Assembly (NCBI GenBank): GCA_025358645.1
Contig: JANYIW010000129.1
Span: 1 to 34,875 of the forward strand
Direction: 5' to 3'
DNA: 34,875 bases
From: Bacteroidales bacterium
GTDB lineage: Bacteria; Bacteroidota; Bacteroidia; Bacteroidales; VadinHA17
Part shown: one piece after another, positions 6,528-16,123 of the stretch
Layout of the letters: each line of letters begins with the position of its first letter
Position numbering within the stretch: position 1 is the stretch's first letter
The notes under the pieces: generated by a model
Database searches by the model: none
Told to the model about the DNA's origin: nothing
Seen by the model: only the letters and a program-made list of their open reading frames with translations
Translations under genes and position numbers: made by a program

Positions 6528-7709
6528 GTGGAACGAATTAAAATAGTCCTGAAATCCGGCAAAGAACAATCTATTCGCCGTTTTCATCCCTGGATATTCT
6601 CCGGGGCAATTAAAAAAATGTATGGTAATCCTGTTGAAGGAGATCTGGTGGATGTTTTTGATAATAAAGATGCTTTTCTGGCAGTGGGACATTATCAACC
6701 CAGCTCAATTGCAGTAAGGATACTTTCTTTTATACAGGAAACACCCGATATAAATTTTTTCAGGGAAAAGATAAAACGTGCAATCAATTATAGGAGAGCT
6801 ATCGGCATTATAGATAATCCGGAGATTAATGTATTCAGACTCATCCATGGTGAAGGTGATGGATTGCCTGGTCTGATAGTTGATTTTTATAATGGTGTGG
6901 CAGTGATGCAGATGCATTCGATAGGTTTCTACAGGATCAGGAAGGAAATTGCAACAATCCTGTCCGAAGTTCTGGATAATCGTATTATCGCTGTTTATGA
7001 TAAAAGTGAAGGTACTATTCCTCACATGTCGGGAGTAACAGCAACTAATGAGTTCCTGTTTGGAAATTCAGGCCCGGTTATTGTCACAGAAAACGGCTAT
7101 AAATTTAAAATTGACTGGACGACAGGCCAGAAAACCGGATTCTTCATTGATCAGAGAGAGAACAGGAAACTGCTTGAAAAATATACAGAAGGGAGAAATG
7201 TATTAAACATGTTCGGTTATACCGGAGGCTTTTCTGTATATGCGATGAAAAACGCAGCAGTTGTTCATACAGTTGACAGTTCGTTCCCGGCTATTGAACT
7301 GGCAAATGAAAATATTAAGCTCAATTGGGGAGAGGATAAAAGACATGAATCATTTCAGGTCGATGCATTTGATTATATGAATCATATAAAAGATCAGTAT
7401 GACCTGATAATACTCGATCCGCCTGCATTTGCAAAGCATAATAATGTTCTGGCAAATGCTTTACAGGGATATAAGAGGCTGAATATAAAGGCAATAGAAC
7501 AAATTAAACCAGGTGGAATTATTTTTACATTCTCCTGCTCACAGGTTGTCACAAAAGAGAATTTCAGGAAATCGGTCTTTGTTGCAGCAGCCAATACCGG
7601 CCGAAGCGTAAGAATATTACATCAGTTGAGCCAGCCCTCTGACCATCCTGTAAATATTTATCATCCCGAAAGCGAATATCTGAAAGGTCTGGTTATTTAT
7701 GTTGAATAA
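6528..7709 (+). CDS. rlmI: RlmI-like 23S rRNA (cytosine-5)-methyltransferase
   Basis: 393 residues, the normal length for the RlmI/YwbD family that methylates C5 of a 23S rRNA cytosine (C1962 in E. coli) using SAM. It starts at GTG 6528; MERIKIVLKSGKEQSIRRFH then PWIFSGAI is the expected N-terminal PUA-like RNA-binding domain (about 1-80), and no ATG upstream fits. The central domain contains the family's DGLPGLIVDFY. The Rossmann methyltransferase domain follows, with the SAM motif VLNMFGYTGGFSVYA (near 225), the catalytic-loop motif LIILDPPAFAKH (near 294) and FTFSCSQ near 340. The stop lies 7 bp before the preferred tex start, indicating a two-gene operon. The upstream DNA is repeat-rich, so its promoter may lie within a repeat. 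Confidence 0.88.
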   Translation: MERIKIVLKSGKEQSIRRFHPWIFSGAIKKMYGNPVEGDLVDVFDNKDAFLAVGHYQPSSIAVRILSFIQETPDINFFREKIKRAINYRRAIGIIDNPEINVFRLIHGEGDGLPGLIVDFYNGVAVMQMHSIGFYRIRKEIATILSEVLDNRIIAVYDKSEGTIPHMSGVTATNEFLFGNSGPVIVTENGYKFKIDWTTGQKTGFFIDQRENRKLLEKYTEGRNVLNMFGYTGGFSVYAMKNAAVVHTVDSSFPAIELANENIKLNWGEDKRHESFQVDAFDYMNHIKDQYDLIILDPPAFAKHNNVLANALQGYKRLNIKAIEQIKPGGIIFTFSCSQVVTKENFRKSVFVAAANTGRSVRILHQLSQPSDHPVNIYHPESEYLKGLVIYVE

Positions 7710-7716
7710 TAATATT

Positions 7717-9864
7717 ATGACTACAAACAGGAATATTCTACTTGTTGCAAAAAAGCTTGGTCTCCACGAATGGCAGGTCGAAAATACTATCAGGCTGATG
7801 GATGGAGGAGCAACAATTCCGTTCATAAGCAGGTACAGGAAAGAGATGACAGGCAGTCTTGATGAAGTGCAGCTGATGCATATAAAAGAAGAGTATGAAC
7901 GGTTGAAGGAACTGGATGCAAGAAAGGAAGCTGTTATAAAGTCAATTGAAGAACAGGAAAAGATGACAGCTGAGCTCCGAAAGAGAATTGATGCAGCTGG
8001 TATCATGTCTGAACTTGAGGATATTTACCTGCCTTACAGGCCTAAGCGGCGTACAAGGGCAACAATTGCAAGGGAAAAGGGACTTGAACCTCTTGCTATT
8101 CTTATTATGGATCAGAAGGAGAATGATCCGGCTCTTAAGGCTGAAGGATTTCTCAATGACGACGTAGAAACCGTGGGAGATGCAATTGCAGGAGCCTCCG
8201 ATATTATAGCAGAATGGATTAACGAGGATGAAAAAGCACGAAAACAACTCAGATATCTTTTCGAGAAGGAATCTGTTATTTATTCAAAGGTTGTAAAGGG
8301 AAAAGAAGCAGAAGGTATAAAATACAGCGATTATTACGATTGGTCAGAGCCTCTTAAAAAGTGTCCTTCTCACCGGCTGCTTGCAATGCGAAGAGGGGAA
8401 GATGAAGGTTTTCTGAGGTTGTCTGTCGAACCTGATGAAGAACATGCTCTCGATATGTTAAATTCGATTTTTATAAAGGGCAGGAACAAGTCCTCTGATA
8501 TCGTTATAGTCGCGGTAAAAGACAGTTGGAAGAGGCTGCTCTCGTCATCGATGGAGACAGAATTCAGAAATATATCCAAGGAAAAAGCAGATATAGAAGC
8601 CATTACAGTTTTTGCAGAGAACCTTCGTCAGCTGCTGCTCGGATCACCACTGGGTGAGAAAAATGTACTGGCTATTGATCCGGGTTTCAGGTCGGGTTGC
8701 AAGGTTGTTTGTCTTGACAGGCAGGGCACTTTTATCCATAATGAGACAATCTATCCTCATCCTCCTCAGAATGAAACTGCTATGTCAATTAAGAAGATCT
8801 TATCTCTTGTAAATGCTTATAAGATTGAAGCCATTGCGATTGGTAATGGTACTGCCAGCCGGGAAACGGAAGATTTTATAAAATGGGTCAAGTTCGAAAA
8901 CGATATCCAGGTTTTTGTTGTCAGTGAAGCCGGAGCATCAATATATTCAGCTTCCAAGATTGCACGCGATGAATTTCCCGACTATGATGTAACTGTACGA
9001 GGCGCCATATCTATCGGAAGACGACTGATGGATCCATTGGCTGAATTGGTTAAGATCGATCCTAAATCGATAGGAGTGGGACAGTATCAGCACGATGTTG
9101 ATCAGCAGAAACTGCAGAAATCGCTCGACGATGTAGTCATGAGTTGTGTTAATGCTGTTGGCGTGGAAGTCAACACTGCAAGTAAGCACCTGTTGACTTA
9201 TGTATCCGGCCTTGGACCACAGCTTGCTCAGAACATTATTGATTATAGAACCGAAAACGGACCATTCAGAACTCGTAAAGAGCTTCTTAAAGTTAAACGA
9301 ATGGGAGATAAGGCATTCGAGCAGAGCGCCGGCTTTTTGCGGATACGTAATGCTGATAATCCACTCGACGCAAGCGCAGTTCACCCCGAAAGTTATCACG
9401 TTGTTGAAAAAATGGCTAAAGACCTTGGCTGTGAACTTAAGGAATTGATCACCAATGAGGATAAACGAAAAGAGATAAAGCTTGAACTTTACGTATCCCC
9501 AATCACCGGACTGCCGACACTTAAAGATATTATTAATGAGCTGGCTAAACCGGGACGCGATCCAAGATCAAAAATTAAAGAGTTCAGTTTCGCGGATGTG
9601 CATACCATGGAAGACCTTATAGAGGGTATGATTGTACCAGGGATTGTAACAAATATTACAAAATTTGGAGCCTTTGTTGATATTGGGATCAAACAAGATG
9701 GTCTTGTCCATATTTCAAATATGAGTAAAACATATATTACTGATCCATCGACTGTTGTGAAGCTTCACCAGCATGTAATGGTGAAGGTCCTGGCAGTTGA
9801 TGCCGAAAGAAAACGTATTCAGCTGTCGATGAAGGATGTTGAGATAAATAAAACGAAGGAATAA
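7717..9864 (+). CDS. tex: Tex-family RNA-binding transcription accessory protein
   Basis: 715 residues from ATG 7717; an ATG at 7699 overlapping rlmI would add six residues (MLNNNI) and is possible. Order: Tex N-terminal helical/HTH region (VENTIRLMDGGATIPFISRY then RKEMTGSLDE), YqgF/RNase H-like domain (LAIDPGFRSGCK, about 320-450), helix-hairpin-helix repeats (LTYVSGLGPQLAQNI, about 490-560), and a C-terminal S1 domain (PGIVTNITKFGAFVDIG and DGLVHISNMS, about 635-705). Tex is an essential or fitness gene in several pathogens, binding nucleic acid and affecting transcription; the molecular role is not settled. It ends only 7 bp before the convergent BKACE gene. Confidence 0.93.
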   Translation: MTTNRNILLVAKKLGLHEWQVENTIRLMDGGATIPFISRYRKEMTGSLDEVQLMHIKEEYERLKELDARKEAVIKSIEEQEKMTAELRKRIDAAGIMSELEDIYLPYRPKRRTRATIAREKGLEPLAILIMDQKENDPALKAEGFLNDDVETVGDAIAGASDIIAEWINEDEKARKQLRYLFEKESVIYSKVVKGKEAEGIKYSDYYDWSEPLKKCPSHRLLAMRRGEDEGFLRLSVEPDEEHALDMLNSIFIKGRNKSSDIVIVAVKDSWKRLLSSSMETEFRNISKEKADIEAITVFAENLRQLLLGSPLGEKNVLAIDPGFRSGCKVVCLDRQGTFIHNETIYPHPPQNETAMSIKKILSLVNAYKIEAIAIGNGTASRETEDFIKWVKFENDIQVFVVSEAGASIYSASKIARDEFPDYDVTVRGAISIGRRLMDPLAELVKIDPKSIGVGQYQHDVDQQKLQKSLDDVVMSCVNAVGVEVNTASKHLLTYVSGLGPQLAQNIIDYRTENGPFRTRKELLKVKRMGDKAFEQSAGFLRIRNADNPLDASAVHPESYHVVEKMAKDLGCELKELITNEDKRKEIKLELYVSPITGLPTLKDIINELAKPGRDPRSKIKEFSFADVHTMEDLIEGMIVPGIVTNITKFGAFVDIGIKQDGLVHISNMSKTYITDPSTVVKLHQHVMVKVLAVDAERKRIQLSMKDVEINKTKE

Positions 9865-9871
9865 AAAAATG

Positions 9872-10741
9872 TCAATGAGTCATCCGGCCATATTTACCAT
9901 TCCCTGATTCCATATTCATTTTCTGCCGGAATTCATCGGAGCTCATAATATTTCTGCCATTTGCTTCAGCAATAATATGTATCCTTTTTAGCAAATCGAG
10001 ATTACTGGCTAATTTTGTTCTTTTTGAGTCATACCAGATATTGTCCTCCAAACCTACTCTCACACCACCGCCAATTGCAATTGCGACAGAGTTCATTTTC
10101 AACTGATCGTCACCTATCCCGGCAAGACTCCAGATAGAATTTTCAGGAAGGTCTCTGATCATAATCCCTGCATATAATATATCAGCCTGAGCACAAGCAA
10201 TATTTCCCAATAAAAGATTAAAATAGTACGGCGGTTCCAATAATCCTCTTTTTATAAGGTACTTAGCATAATTAATCATTCCGGCATCGAAGGCTTCCAG
10301 TTCAGGAACCACTCCATGCTTTTGCATTTTACCAGCGAGAGACTGAATCATATCAGGAGAATTAATACTGGCTATTTTATTGAAATTAAGAGAACTAAGA
10401 GTCAAACTTCCCATATCTGGCTTCAGGAAACCGTCTAATTCCAATGCATCGGAACGTTCTTCAAATTTAATGTGGGTCCTGCCACTAAGAGATACACAAA
10501 CAACTAAACCAGGTGCAAATTTTCTTATTCCTTCAATGATTCCGGCATATATTTCTTTTTCGAAAGTGGCATTTCCATTTTCAGGACTCCGGGCATGAAG
10601 ATGTACTTTTGTAATTCCAAGTTCCCATGCAAGATGAATATCTTCTATGATTTCTGATACAGTGACAGGTACATGAGGCGTCATACCCTTTGTTGGAATC
10701 ATTCCCGTGGGTGTGAAGTCGATTATCAGATTTTCTTCCAT
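9872..10741 (-). CDS. Beta-keto acid cleavage enzyme (BKACE, DUF849)
   Basis: 289 residues, standard for the BKACE family, whose members condense a beta-keto acid with acetyl-CoA to give acetoacetate and a new CoA ester; 3-keto-5-aminohexanoate cleavage enzyme (Kce) of lysine fermentation is the prototype. The zinc ligands appear in KVHLHARS (His47, His49) and in VRVGLEDNIW (Glu232), with Arg228 and Asp233 in the positions of the catalytic residues of Kce. The TIM-barrel start ENLIIDFTPTGMIPTK is typical (many members read 'IITVAPTGAIPTK'). Substrate specificity cannot be read; none of the other lysine-fermentation genes is in the window, so Kce activity is not supported. It lies 20 bp downstream of a GNAT gene, probably in the same operon. 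Confidence 0.88.
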   Translation of the reverse strand: MEENLIIDFTPTGMIPTKGMTPHVPVTVSEIIEDIHLAWELGITKVHLHARSPENGNATFEKEIYAGIIEGIRKFAPGLVVCVSLSGRTHIKFEERSDALELDGFLKPDMGSLTLSSLNFNKIASINSPDMIQSLAGKMQKHGVVPELEAFDAGMINYAKYLIKRGLLEPPYYFNLLLGNIACAQADILYAGIMIRDLPENSIWSLAGIGDDQLKMNSVAIAIGGGVRVGLEDNIWYDSKRTKLASNLDLLKRIHIIAEANGRNIMSSDEFRQKMNMESGNGKYGRMTH

Positions 10742-10761
10742 TTTGGAATTTGATTAATAAA

Positions 10762-11415
10762 TTAATAGGTTTTAAGGGTAAAACGCCATTTTAATCTTTT
10801 GAATATCTCAATATAAAGTACAAGTTTAAGGTTTTTTGCGTTCAACTTCTGTTTATACCTGACTGCTGAAGAATTGAAAAACTCACTTATACTATATATC
10901 TTATCCCGGCCCATTTTATTTATGATTTCGTAACTTTTATAACGTAAGTATGGCGCCAGATTTTTGCCTCTGAATGAATCCATTGTATACATATATGTTA
11001 AATATGCTTCGTCGTTTTTCAAAGAGATATTTAGTGATGAGAAGTCAACTTCTTTGAGATTTATAAACAGAAAGGAGGCAATCTCATCTTTATGTTTTAA
11101 CGCCAGACATTTTTTCCCTGCGTTCAGATAGGCAAGTAGTCCATCCATTGAATATGTGGTGAGCTTTTCTTCAATTTTTTTTATTTCTTCAGCTTCAATG
11201 AATTCCACAGTGTAATCTGAAACGATTCCTTTAATCTCAGGTATTACAGTAGGGGTTATTCCTTCCTGAACCCAATAATAGGGAGAAATTTTAATTCCGA
11301 TCCTGGCTAATTGGTTTTTTATCGACTGTAAGACCAAACCGTGTTTAACCTTACCCATTATTTTTTTAACCACAGTTGCTTTTCTTTTTTTACCTTGAGC
11401 AGGAATCATATCCAT
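10762..11415 (-). CDS. GNAT-family acyltransferase
   Basis: 217 residues. The C-terminal half has the GNAT acetyl-CoA-binding signature: YMYTMDSFRGKNLAPYLRYK (beta 4, then the R-G-K-N-L-A pyrophosphate loop) followed by a helix, then ISEFFNSSAVRYKQKL, matching the 'N..s...y.k.GF' segment. The N-terminal 60 residues are basic and may be a separate substrate-recruiting part; an internal ATG (MGKVKHGLVLQ, at 11358) is an alternative start. The acceptor is unknown. Its placement 20 bp upstream of a BKACE gene suggests the two share a pathway, perhaps both using acetyl-CoA, but this is inference. Confidence 0.75.
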   Translation of the reverse strand: MDMIPAQGKKRKATVVKKIMGKVKHGLVLQSIKNQLARIGIKISPYYWVQEGITPTVIPEIKGIVSDYTVEFIEAEEIKKIEEKLTTYSMDGLLAYLNAGKKCLALKHKDEIASFLFINLKEVDFSSLNISLKNDEAYLTYMYTMDSFRGKNLAPYLRYKSYEIINKMGRDKIYSISEFFNSSAVRYKQKLNAKNLKLVLYIEIFKRLKWRFTLKTY

Positions 11416-11469
11416 TTTATTTTATTTTTATTTCAGGTGTATCTTCTAAGAATAGAACCGTGTACCTCA

Positions 11470-13035
11470 TTATTGCATCCTTGACCCCTGATCGGTAATC
11501 TGCCTTGGTTTCATTACAGGTTTATATGGCAATTTTGCATTGCGCATTGCTGCATTATAAACAAATGAAGCCGTTATTACTGCGTTCTGTTTAAGATCAG
11601 CCATAACCAGTCTTTCATAAGTATCCATTACAGTATGATAACCACGGCCATATTCTATTTCATCCTGAATAAACTGGAATGCAGGTAACCCGATACGGTC
11701 AAATGAAAGGTGATCGGTTCCGGAAGTGTTTTTTATTGTGACGGTAGAACAGCCCATATCTTCGAAAGGTTTCAGCCATTCTTCAAAAATTGGCCTTACC
11801 AGTTCGTTTTCCTGCAAATAAATACCTCTGTATTTACCCGATCCGTTATCCATATTAAAATATGCTGCAAACTTGTCGTAGTCGGGTTTATGTTCTTTCG
11901 TTTCCGGATCGGCAAGATATTTTTCGACATAACCCGATGATCCGAATAAGCCTTGTTCCTCACCGCCCCAGAGAGCAACCCTGATTGTTCTTCGCGGTGC
12001 AATATCCAGGTTCTTAAGTATACGAAGAGCTTCCAGCATTACTATACAACCCGATGCATTATCTGCAGCTCCTGTGCCACCATTCCATGAATCAATATGC
12101 GCACCCAGAAGGACTATTTCATTTTTCAGATTCTTATCGGTACCCGGTATTTCACCGATTACGTTATAAACGACAGGACTGTTAAAAAATTTATTTTGTA
12201 TGTCTATCTCCATTTCTACGGCAATGTTGTGTTGTAAAAGACGTACCATTCTTCCATGATCTTCAATTGGGAGATTCAACTCTGCAACAGGTTCTTTATC
12301 ACCTGATTTATAACTTGAACCATTTGACCTTGGAACATTGAAAGTACCTGAACTATTGAGGATTACTGCAGCGCCTTCACTTTTGAGAAACTCAGTTATT
12401 TTTAATCGCAAAGCTCTTTGAGCCATCATAGCATCACGATCAAATGGTGGTCTTCTTATAATATTAGCTGAGGAAGCCATTAACAGGTCTTTTAATTGAA
12501 CATCAGTCAGACGGTTTGCAAGAGGTTCATAACTAACCTCATAAGTTGCTATGGACGGCATCAGAACTATTTTCCCCGCGACTTTTCCCTTGTACTTGTC
12601 AAGATCACCCTCTGCTTTAACGTCAAGGAGAATAACTCCACTTTTGACTAAACCGTTAGTGCTCCCGGTCCATGCAACTGGGTTACAGGCGAAGTTTGCA
12701 TAATATGGTGCAGTCAGTGCTGCATAAGTTTTAAGGTTATCCCAGCCTCCCTGGCTAAAATCCTTTGAGGCTTCAATTCTGACATTCTGAAAGCCAAATT
12801 CTTCCATTTTCTTTTTTGCCCATTCATTTCCACGGTTGTATCCCGTGGAGGCTGTAAGTCTGGGACCTACAAAATCAGTAAGCCAGAATGCCAGATCCTC
12901 TATACTTGAATTCTTTAAACCTTCCTGTTTGATTTTATAAATCATACTGAGGTCAACATTTTCACTTTGAGAGACTAACCATAATGGAAGTAAAAACAGT
13001 AATATAATAGTTGTTGCAATTTTTTTTAATTTCAT
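11470..13035 (-). CDS. Secreted M28 metallopeptidase, carboxypeptidase Q-like
   Basis: 521 residues with a signal peptide (IILLFLLPLWLVSQ, cut near residue 23). A PA-like insert is seen around 130-250 (VILLDVKAEGDLDKYKGKVA). The di-zinc M28 domain includes GAHIDSWNGG (His313, catalytic Asp315), AADNASG (Asp325), WGGEEQG (Glu359/360), NMDNGSG and GTDHLSFDR, giving a complete ligand set. The closest relatives by motif are plasma glutamate carboxypeptidase/CPQ-like dipeptidases, so it likely trims peptides in the periplasm. It lies 20 bp downstream of the GH2 glycosidase on the same strand, suggesting cotranscription. The C-terminus (about 495-521) is basic and unconserved. Confidence 0.88.
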   Translation of the reverse strand: MKLKKIATTIILLFLLPLWLVSQSENVDLSMIYKIKQEGLKNSSIEDLAFWLTDFVGPRLTASTGYNRGNEWAKKKMEEFGFQNVRIEASKDFSQGGWDNLKTYAALTAPYYANFACNPVAWTGSTNGLVKSGVILLDVKAEGDLDKYKGKVAGKIVLMPSIATYEVSYEPLANRLTDVQLKDLLMASSANIIRRPPFDRDAMMAQRALRLKITEFLKSEGAAVILNSSGTFNVPRSNGSSYKSGDKEPVAELNLPIEDHGRMVRLLQHNIAVEMEIDIQNKFFNSPVVYNVIGEIPGTDKNLKNEIVLLGAHIDSWNGGTGAADNASGCIVMLEALRILKNLDIAPRRTIRVALWGGEEQGLFGSSGYVEKYLADPETKEHKPDYDKFAAYFNMDNGSGKYRGIYLQENELVRPIFEEWLKPFEDMGCSTVTIKNTSGTDHLSFDRIGLPAFQFIQDEIEYGRGYHTVMDTYERLVMADLKQNAVITASFVYNAAMRNAKLPYKPVMKPRQITDQGSRMQ

Positions 13036-13055
13036 TTTATGTGTTTTAGGGGTTT

Positions 13056-15881
13056 CTATTTTTTCATTACAAAAACTAAAGAAGGATCAACAGGGTATCT
13101 TCCAAATCGTTCACCGAAAATTGCCAAACCTCCAGGCATAGATTCATCAACTTCGAACCTGATTTTGAGAGCCTTGTTTGTTGCTTCCTTGATTAAATGC
13201 TTTGGAATAGAGGCTTTTACAAGATAGCCATACGAACCAGCTTCGTTTAGTTTGTGGTTTTGTGGTTGCGCAAACCATGATAAAATGCCACGGTGATCAG
13301 CAGGATCATCCTCTAAGTTAAATGTTCCGACGGATTCACCATTAACTTTTATTCTTACCAGTGATGGGTATTTATATGTATCGGTCATTGGATATGAATT
13401 TGGATTCGCGCTTGGATCAACAGTACCTTTTCCACGCATATAATCTCCTTCAGGAAGGACGGCATCTTTCTTATCTTTTCCAAATAACTGTTTTGCTGAT
13501 AGTTCAGCAATTATTGTAATTTGGTCCGTATTGTCGGTTGTTACACCATCCGGAATAGTAATTTCATATTCAAAATATCCTGAGCCGGCTCCATTTACTT
13601 TCAGTCCGTCGAAAATATTCCATTGTTTTATACTCCAGGCCTGAGATTTAAAGCTATTTGGAGCAAATCGGACAACTTTTAGGTTTTGCCCGTCGGTAGT
13701 TATTGTCTCCAGACGTTCTGAAGTTCCCTTTCCGATATAAAAAGTCGTAAAATTGTGGTGAAGTACATTTCCCGATGCATCTTCAACTACGATCGATAAG
13801 ATAGCCAAACCTCTCGTTGATGGCATTTGGACTTCAATTGGCTGCAATTCTTTGGCCATCCATGGTTGATAAGGAATCGATTTTGATGAATTTGAATAGG
13901 TCTTATAGTTTCCAAGTTGATCCCAACCGTAAAGTGATGTTTTAAGGGTTAAATTGCTGCCCAAATCAGCATCGGTCATAAAAGAGGCGAACAATGGAAC
14001 CTGGATTTTTTCCAATGGTTTAACCTCGCGGCAAAGAAGTCCTGCCGGTGCAATATAAATTTTACTGTGAAAGTCATTGGTAGTCATGCCCGGCACCAGA
14101 TCCCCTAATCCGGTATATTTTTCGGTCCTGTCATAACGCACATAACCATTGAATTCGTTTATGACATCGTGATGTTCGGTATATAGCCAACCAGCAATTT
14201 TTGGGTGACTGCGGAACTCATTCATCATCAGATGATAATCCCATGACCAATCCACATCGCCAGTGCTACCGGTATAACCCCAGACATTGCCACATTCGCT
14301 GTTGACTAATGGTTGATTGCCTTGTACCCGACCGCCAATAAAATTCCATTTTGAACCTACAAAGGTATTAGCGACAACTTCATCCAGATTTTTTTTCCAT
14401 TCATATCCTGGAATATAGACATGCCAGGTGTTAATATCGGTTACTACATGGTCATTATTGCATGGTGAATTATCTTCGATTAATCTTGTTTGATCCAGTT
14501 GTTTTGCTTCTTTAAATACATTTTCAACCCAATTTTGTGTTTCAGGTGTATAAAGTCTTTTCTTATCAACACCTGCATTTGCTGTAAACAATCCCCACGT
14601 TTCGTTAAAAAGTACCCACTGGAAAATTGATGGGTGATTGTAATCCCTCTCAATCATTCCTTTCATTGCTACAGAATGTTCTTTTTGTGCCTCAGCGGTT
14701 GGTTCTCCCCAAAAGTTAGGAACATCTGCCATTATTAAAAGTCCTAATTTATCAGCCCAGTAAAGTTTTCTCGGAACCTCTACTTTAATGTGTATCCTGT
14801 TAACATTCAATCCAATACGTTTTGAAAGAAGTATTTCATCTTTCATAAATTTGTCAGAAGGAAAAGTATAAAAACCTTCTGGATTATAGGATTGATCTAA
14901 ACACATCTGCAGGTAAACAGGTTTGTTATTGAGAGATACATACGGTATAACTGTTCCTGGCAAAGACATTACGCCAATCTTACGCATTCCAAAATAACTT
15001 TTAATGCGATCAATCTCTGAATCCTTTTCCAATACTGATGCCTCAACATCATATAAAAAAGGATTGTCTAAATTCCAGAGTTTCATTTTTTCTATAGGAA
15101 CCTGAAATGTTATTTCAGATTGTCCTTTTTTAATTTTCTGAATAATTTCAGGTTTTGTCTGGTCCCCGTTAAGGAATTTTAATTTTATTGAGGTATTACC
15201 TGTGGAAGGTTGACTTGTTTTGGCTAAAACAGTTACTATTTGTTTGTCAATATCAGGAGTGAAATGAATGATTTTGATAAAACTTTGTCCACGGGCATCC
15301 AGATAAACAGTTTGCCAAATGCCTTTTGCCTGTCCATATCCTTGTTTCCCTTCAAGCTTATAAGGAAAAGGCGAGTCATCCACCCTTACAACTAATTGTT
15401 GCTTTTGTCCTTTTTTGATAAAAGGAGTAATGTCAAATTCAAATGGAGTATATCCACCCTGGAAAGTACCAAGAGCCTGTCCATCAAGCCAGGCAGTTGT
15501 GATCCAATCGCTTGCCCCAAAAACGATAAATGTCTTTTTACCTTCCCAGTCAGATGCAACTTCTATTTGCCGGCTATACCATCCTATTTCTGCCTCATTG
15601 GTAACACCCGACAATTTTGATCCCCAGGGAAACGGGACAAGTATCTTCTTATCAAAGCTACTTGTTTGGTTATACCATTTTTCTTGTTCACCCACATTTT
15701 TCGTATCGAATTTAAAATCCCACAATCCGTTCAGATTCTGCCACATTTCACGCTGAAAATCAGGACGCGGATGCTCTGGCAAAGGAATTTGCTGCACCAC
15801 TTGTCCCTTACTTTCGAACGGGATAGAATTCAAAATTAAAAGAGAAATAATTGGAAGAAGGAGTCTTGAAATCTTTTTCAT
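13056..15881 (-). CDS. Secreted glycoside hydrolase family 2 enzyme
   Basis: 941 residues with a signal peptide (ISRLLLPIISLLILNSIP, ending before KGQ). GH2 architecture: sugar-binding jelly roll (about 40-215; PRPDFQREMWQNLNGLWDF), Ig-like domain (about 215-320), and TIM barrel (about 325-610) with LNVNRIHIKVEVPRKLYW, the acid/base Glu427 in LFNETWG and the nucleophile Glu529 in NSECGNVWGYTG. A further 330 residues of beta-sandwich follow the barrel. Beta-galactosidase, beta-glucuronidase or beta-mannosidase activity cannot be separated by eye. It probably attacks polysaccharide or glycan oligosaccharides in the periplasm. No SusC/SusD pair is nearby, so this is not a complete polysaccharide utilisation locus. 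Confidence 0.9.
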   Translation of the reverse strand: MKKISRLLLPIISLLILNSIPFESKGQVVQQIPLPEHPRPDFQREMWQNLNGLWDFKFDTKNVGEQEKWYNQTSSFDKKILVPFPWGSKLSGVTNEAEIGWYSRQIEVASDWEGKKTFIVFGASDWITTAWLDGQALGTFQGGYTPFEFDITPFIKKGQKQQLVVRVDDSPFPYKLEGKQGYGQAKGIWQTVYLDARGQSFIKIIHFTPDIDKQIVTVLAKTSQPSTGNTSIKLKFLNGDQTKPEIIQKIKKGQSEITFQVPIEKMKLWNLDNPFLYDVEASVLEKDSEIDRIKSYFGMRKIGVMSLPGTVIPYVSLNNKPVYLQMCLDQSYNPEGFYTFPSDKFMKDEILLSKRIGLNVNRIHIKVEVPRKLYWADKLGLLIMADVPNFWGEPTAEAQKEHSVAMKGMIERDYNHPSIFQWVLFNETWGLFTANAGVDKKRLYTPETQNWVENVFKEAKQLDQTRLIEDNSPCNNDHVVTDINTWHVYIPGYEWKKNLDEVVANTFVGSKWNFIGGRVQGNQPLVNSECGNVWGYTGSTGDVDWSWDYHLMMNEFRSHPKIAGWLYTEHHDVINEFNGYVRYDRTEKYTGLGDLVPGMTTNDFHSKIYIAPAGLLCREVKPLEKIQVPLFASFMTDADLGSNLTLKTSLYGWDQLGNYKTYSNSSKSIPYQPWMAKELQPIEVQMPSTRGLAILSIVVEDASGNVLHHNFTTFYIGKGTSERLETITTDGQNLKVVRFAPNSFKSQAWSIKQWNIFDGLKVNGAGSGYFEYEITIPDGVTTDNTDQITIIAELSAKQLFGKDKKDAVLPEGDYMRGKGTVDPSANPNSYPMTDTYKYPSLVRIKVNGESVGTFNLEDDPADHRGILSWFAQPQNHKLNEAGSYGYLVKASIPKHLIKEATNKALKIRFEVDESMPGGLAIFGERFGRYPVDPSLVFVMKK

Positions 15882-16123
15882 TTTTCGTTAGGCTAGTTGT
15901 TATTACTAATTTTGTTCATTAATATTTTTGCTTAGTGTACAGTTGGAAATATTTTTTTACAAGATAGGCTTTTTAAGAGTTCCAATAATGATGAGGTAAA
16001 AGACTTCGCCGAACAAGAATAAATCTTCTTACTTTTGTCTTTCTTTGTCCACCATAGCTTTCTTTGACTTCTGAAATACAAGGAAAGGAGGTAGCGAAGG
16101 TGGATTATCTTTTATCTTTTACT
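15882..16123 (+). other. Intergenic region between divergent GH2 and mutS2 genes
   Basis: It holds a TAnnTTTG box at 16030-16037, a weak 6-bp inverted pair TCCACC (16048-16053) / GGTGGA (16099-16104), an AAAGGAGGT stretch at 16084-16092, and cttttatcttttac (16109-16122), which recurs inverted at 18611-18624 just after mutS2. No gene is seen. Confidence 0.5.
16030..16037 (+). promoter_or_regulatory. Possible -7 box of mutS2
   Basis: TACTTTTG matches TAnnTTTG and lies 87 bp before the preferred mutS2 start. No clear TTG is seen at the -33 distance. Confidence 0.35.

Noticed and set aside
8947-9399. 150-residue minus-strand open frame inside tex
   Set aside because: Antisense shadow of a strongly conserved gene; no recognisable protein features.
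13056-15881. Polysaccharide utilisation locus around the GH2 enzyme
   Set aside because: No SusC/SusD pair, regulator or second glycosidase is in the neighbourhood.
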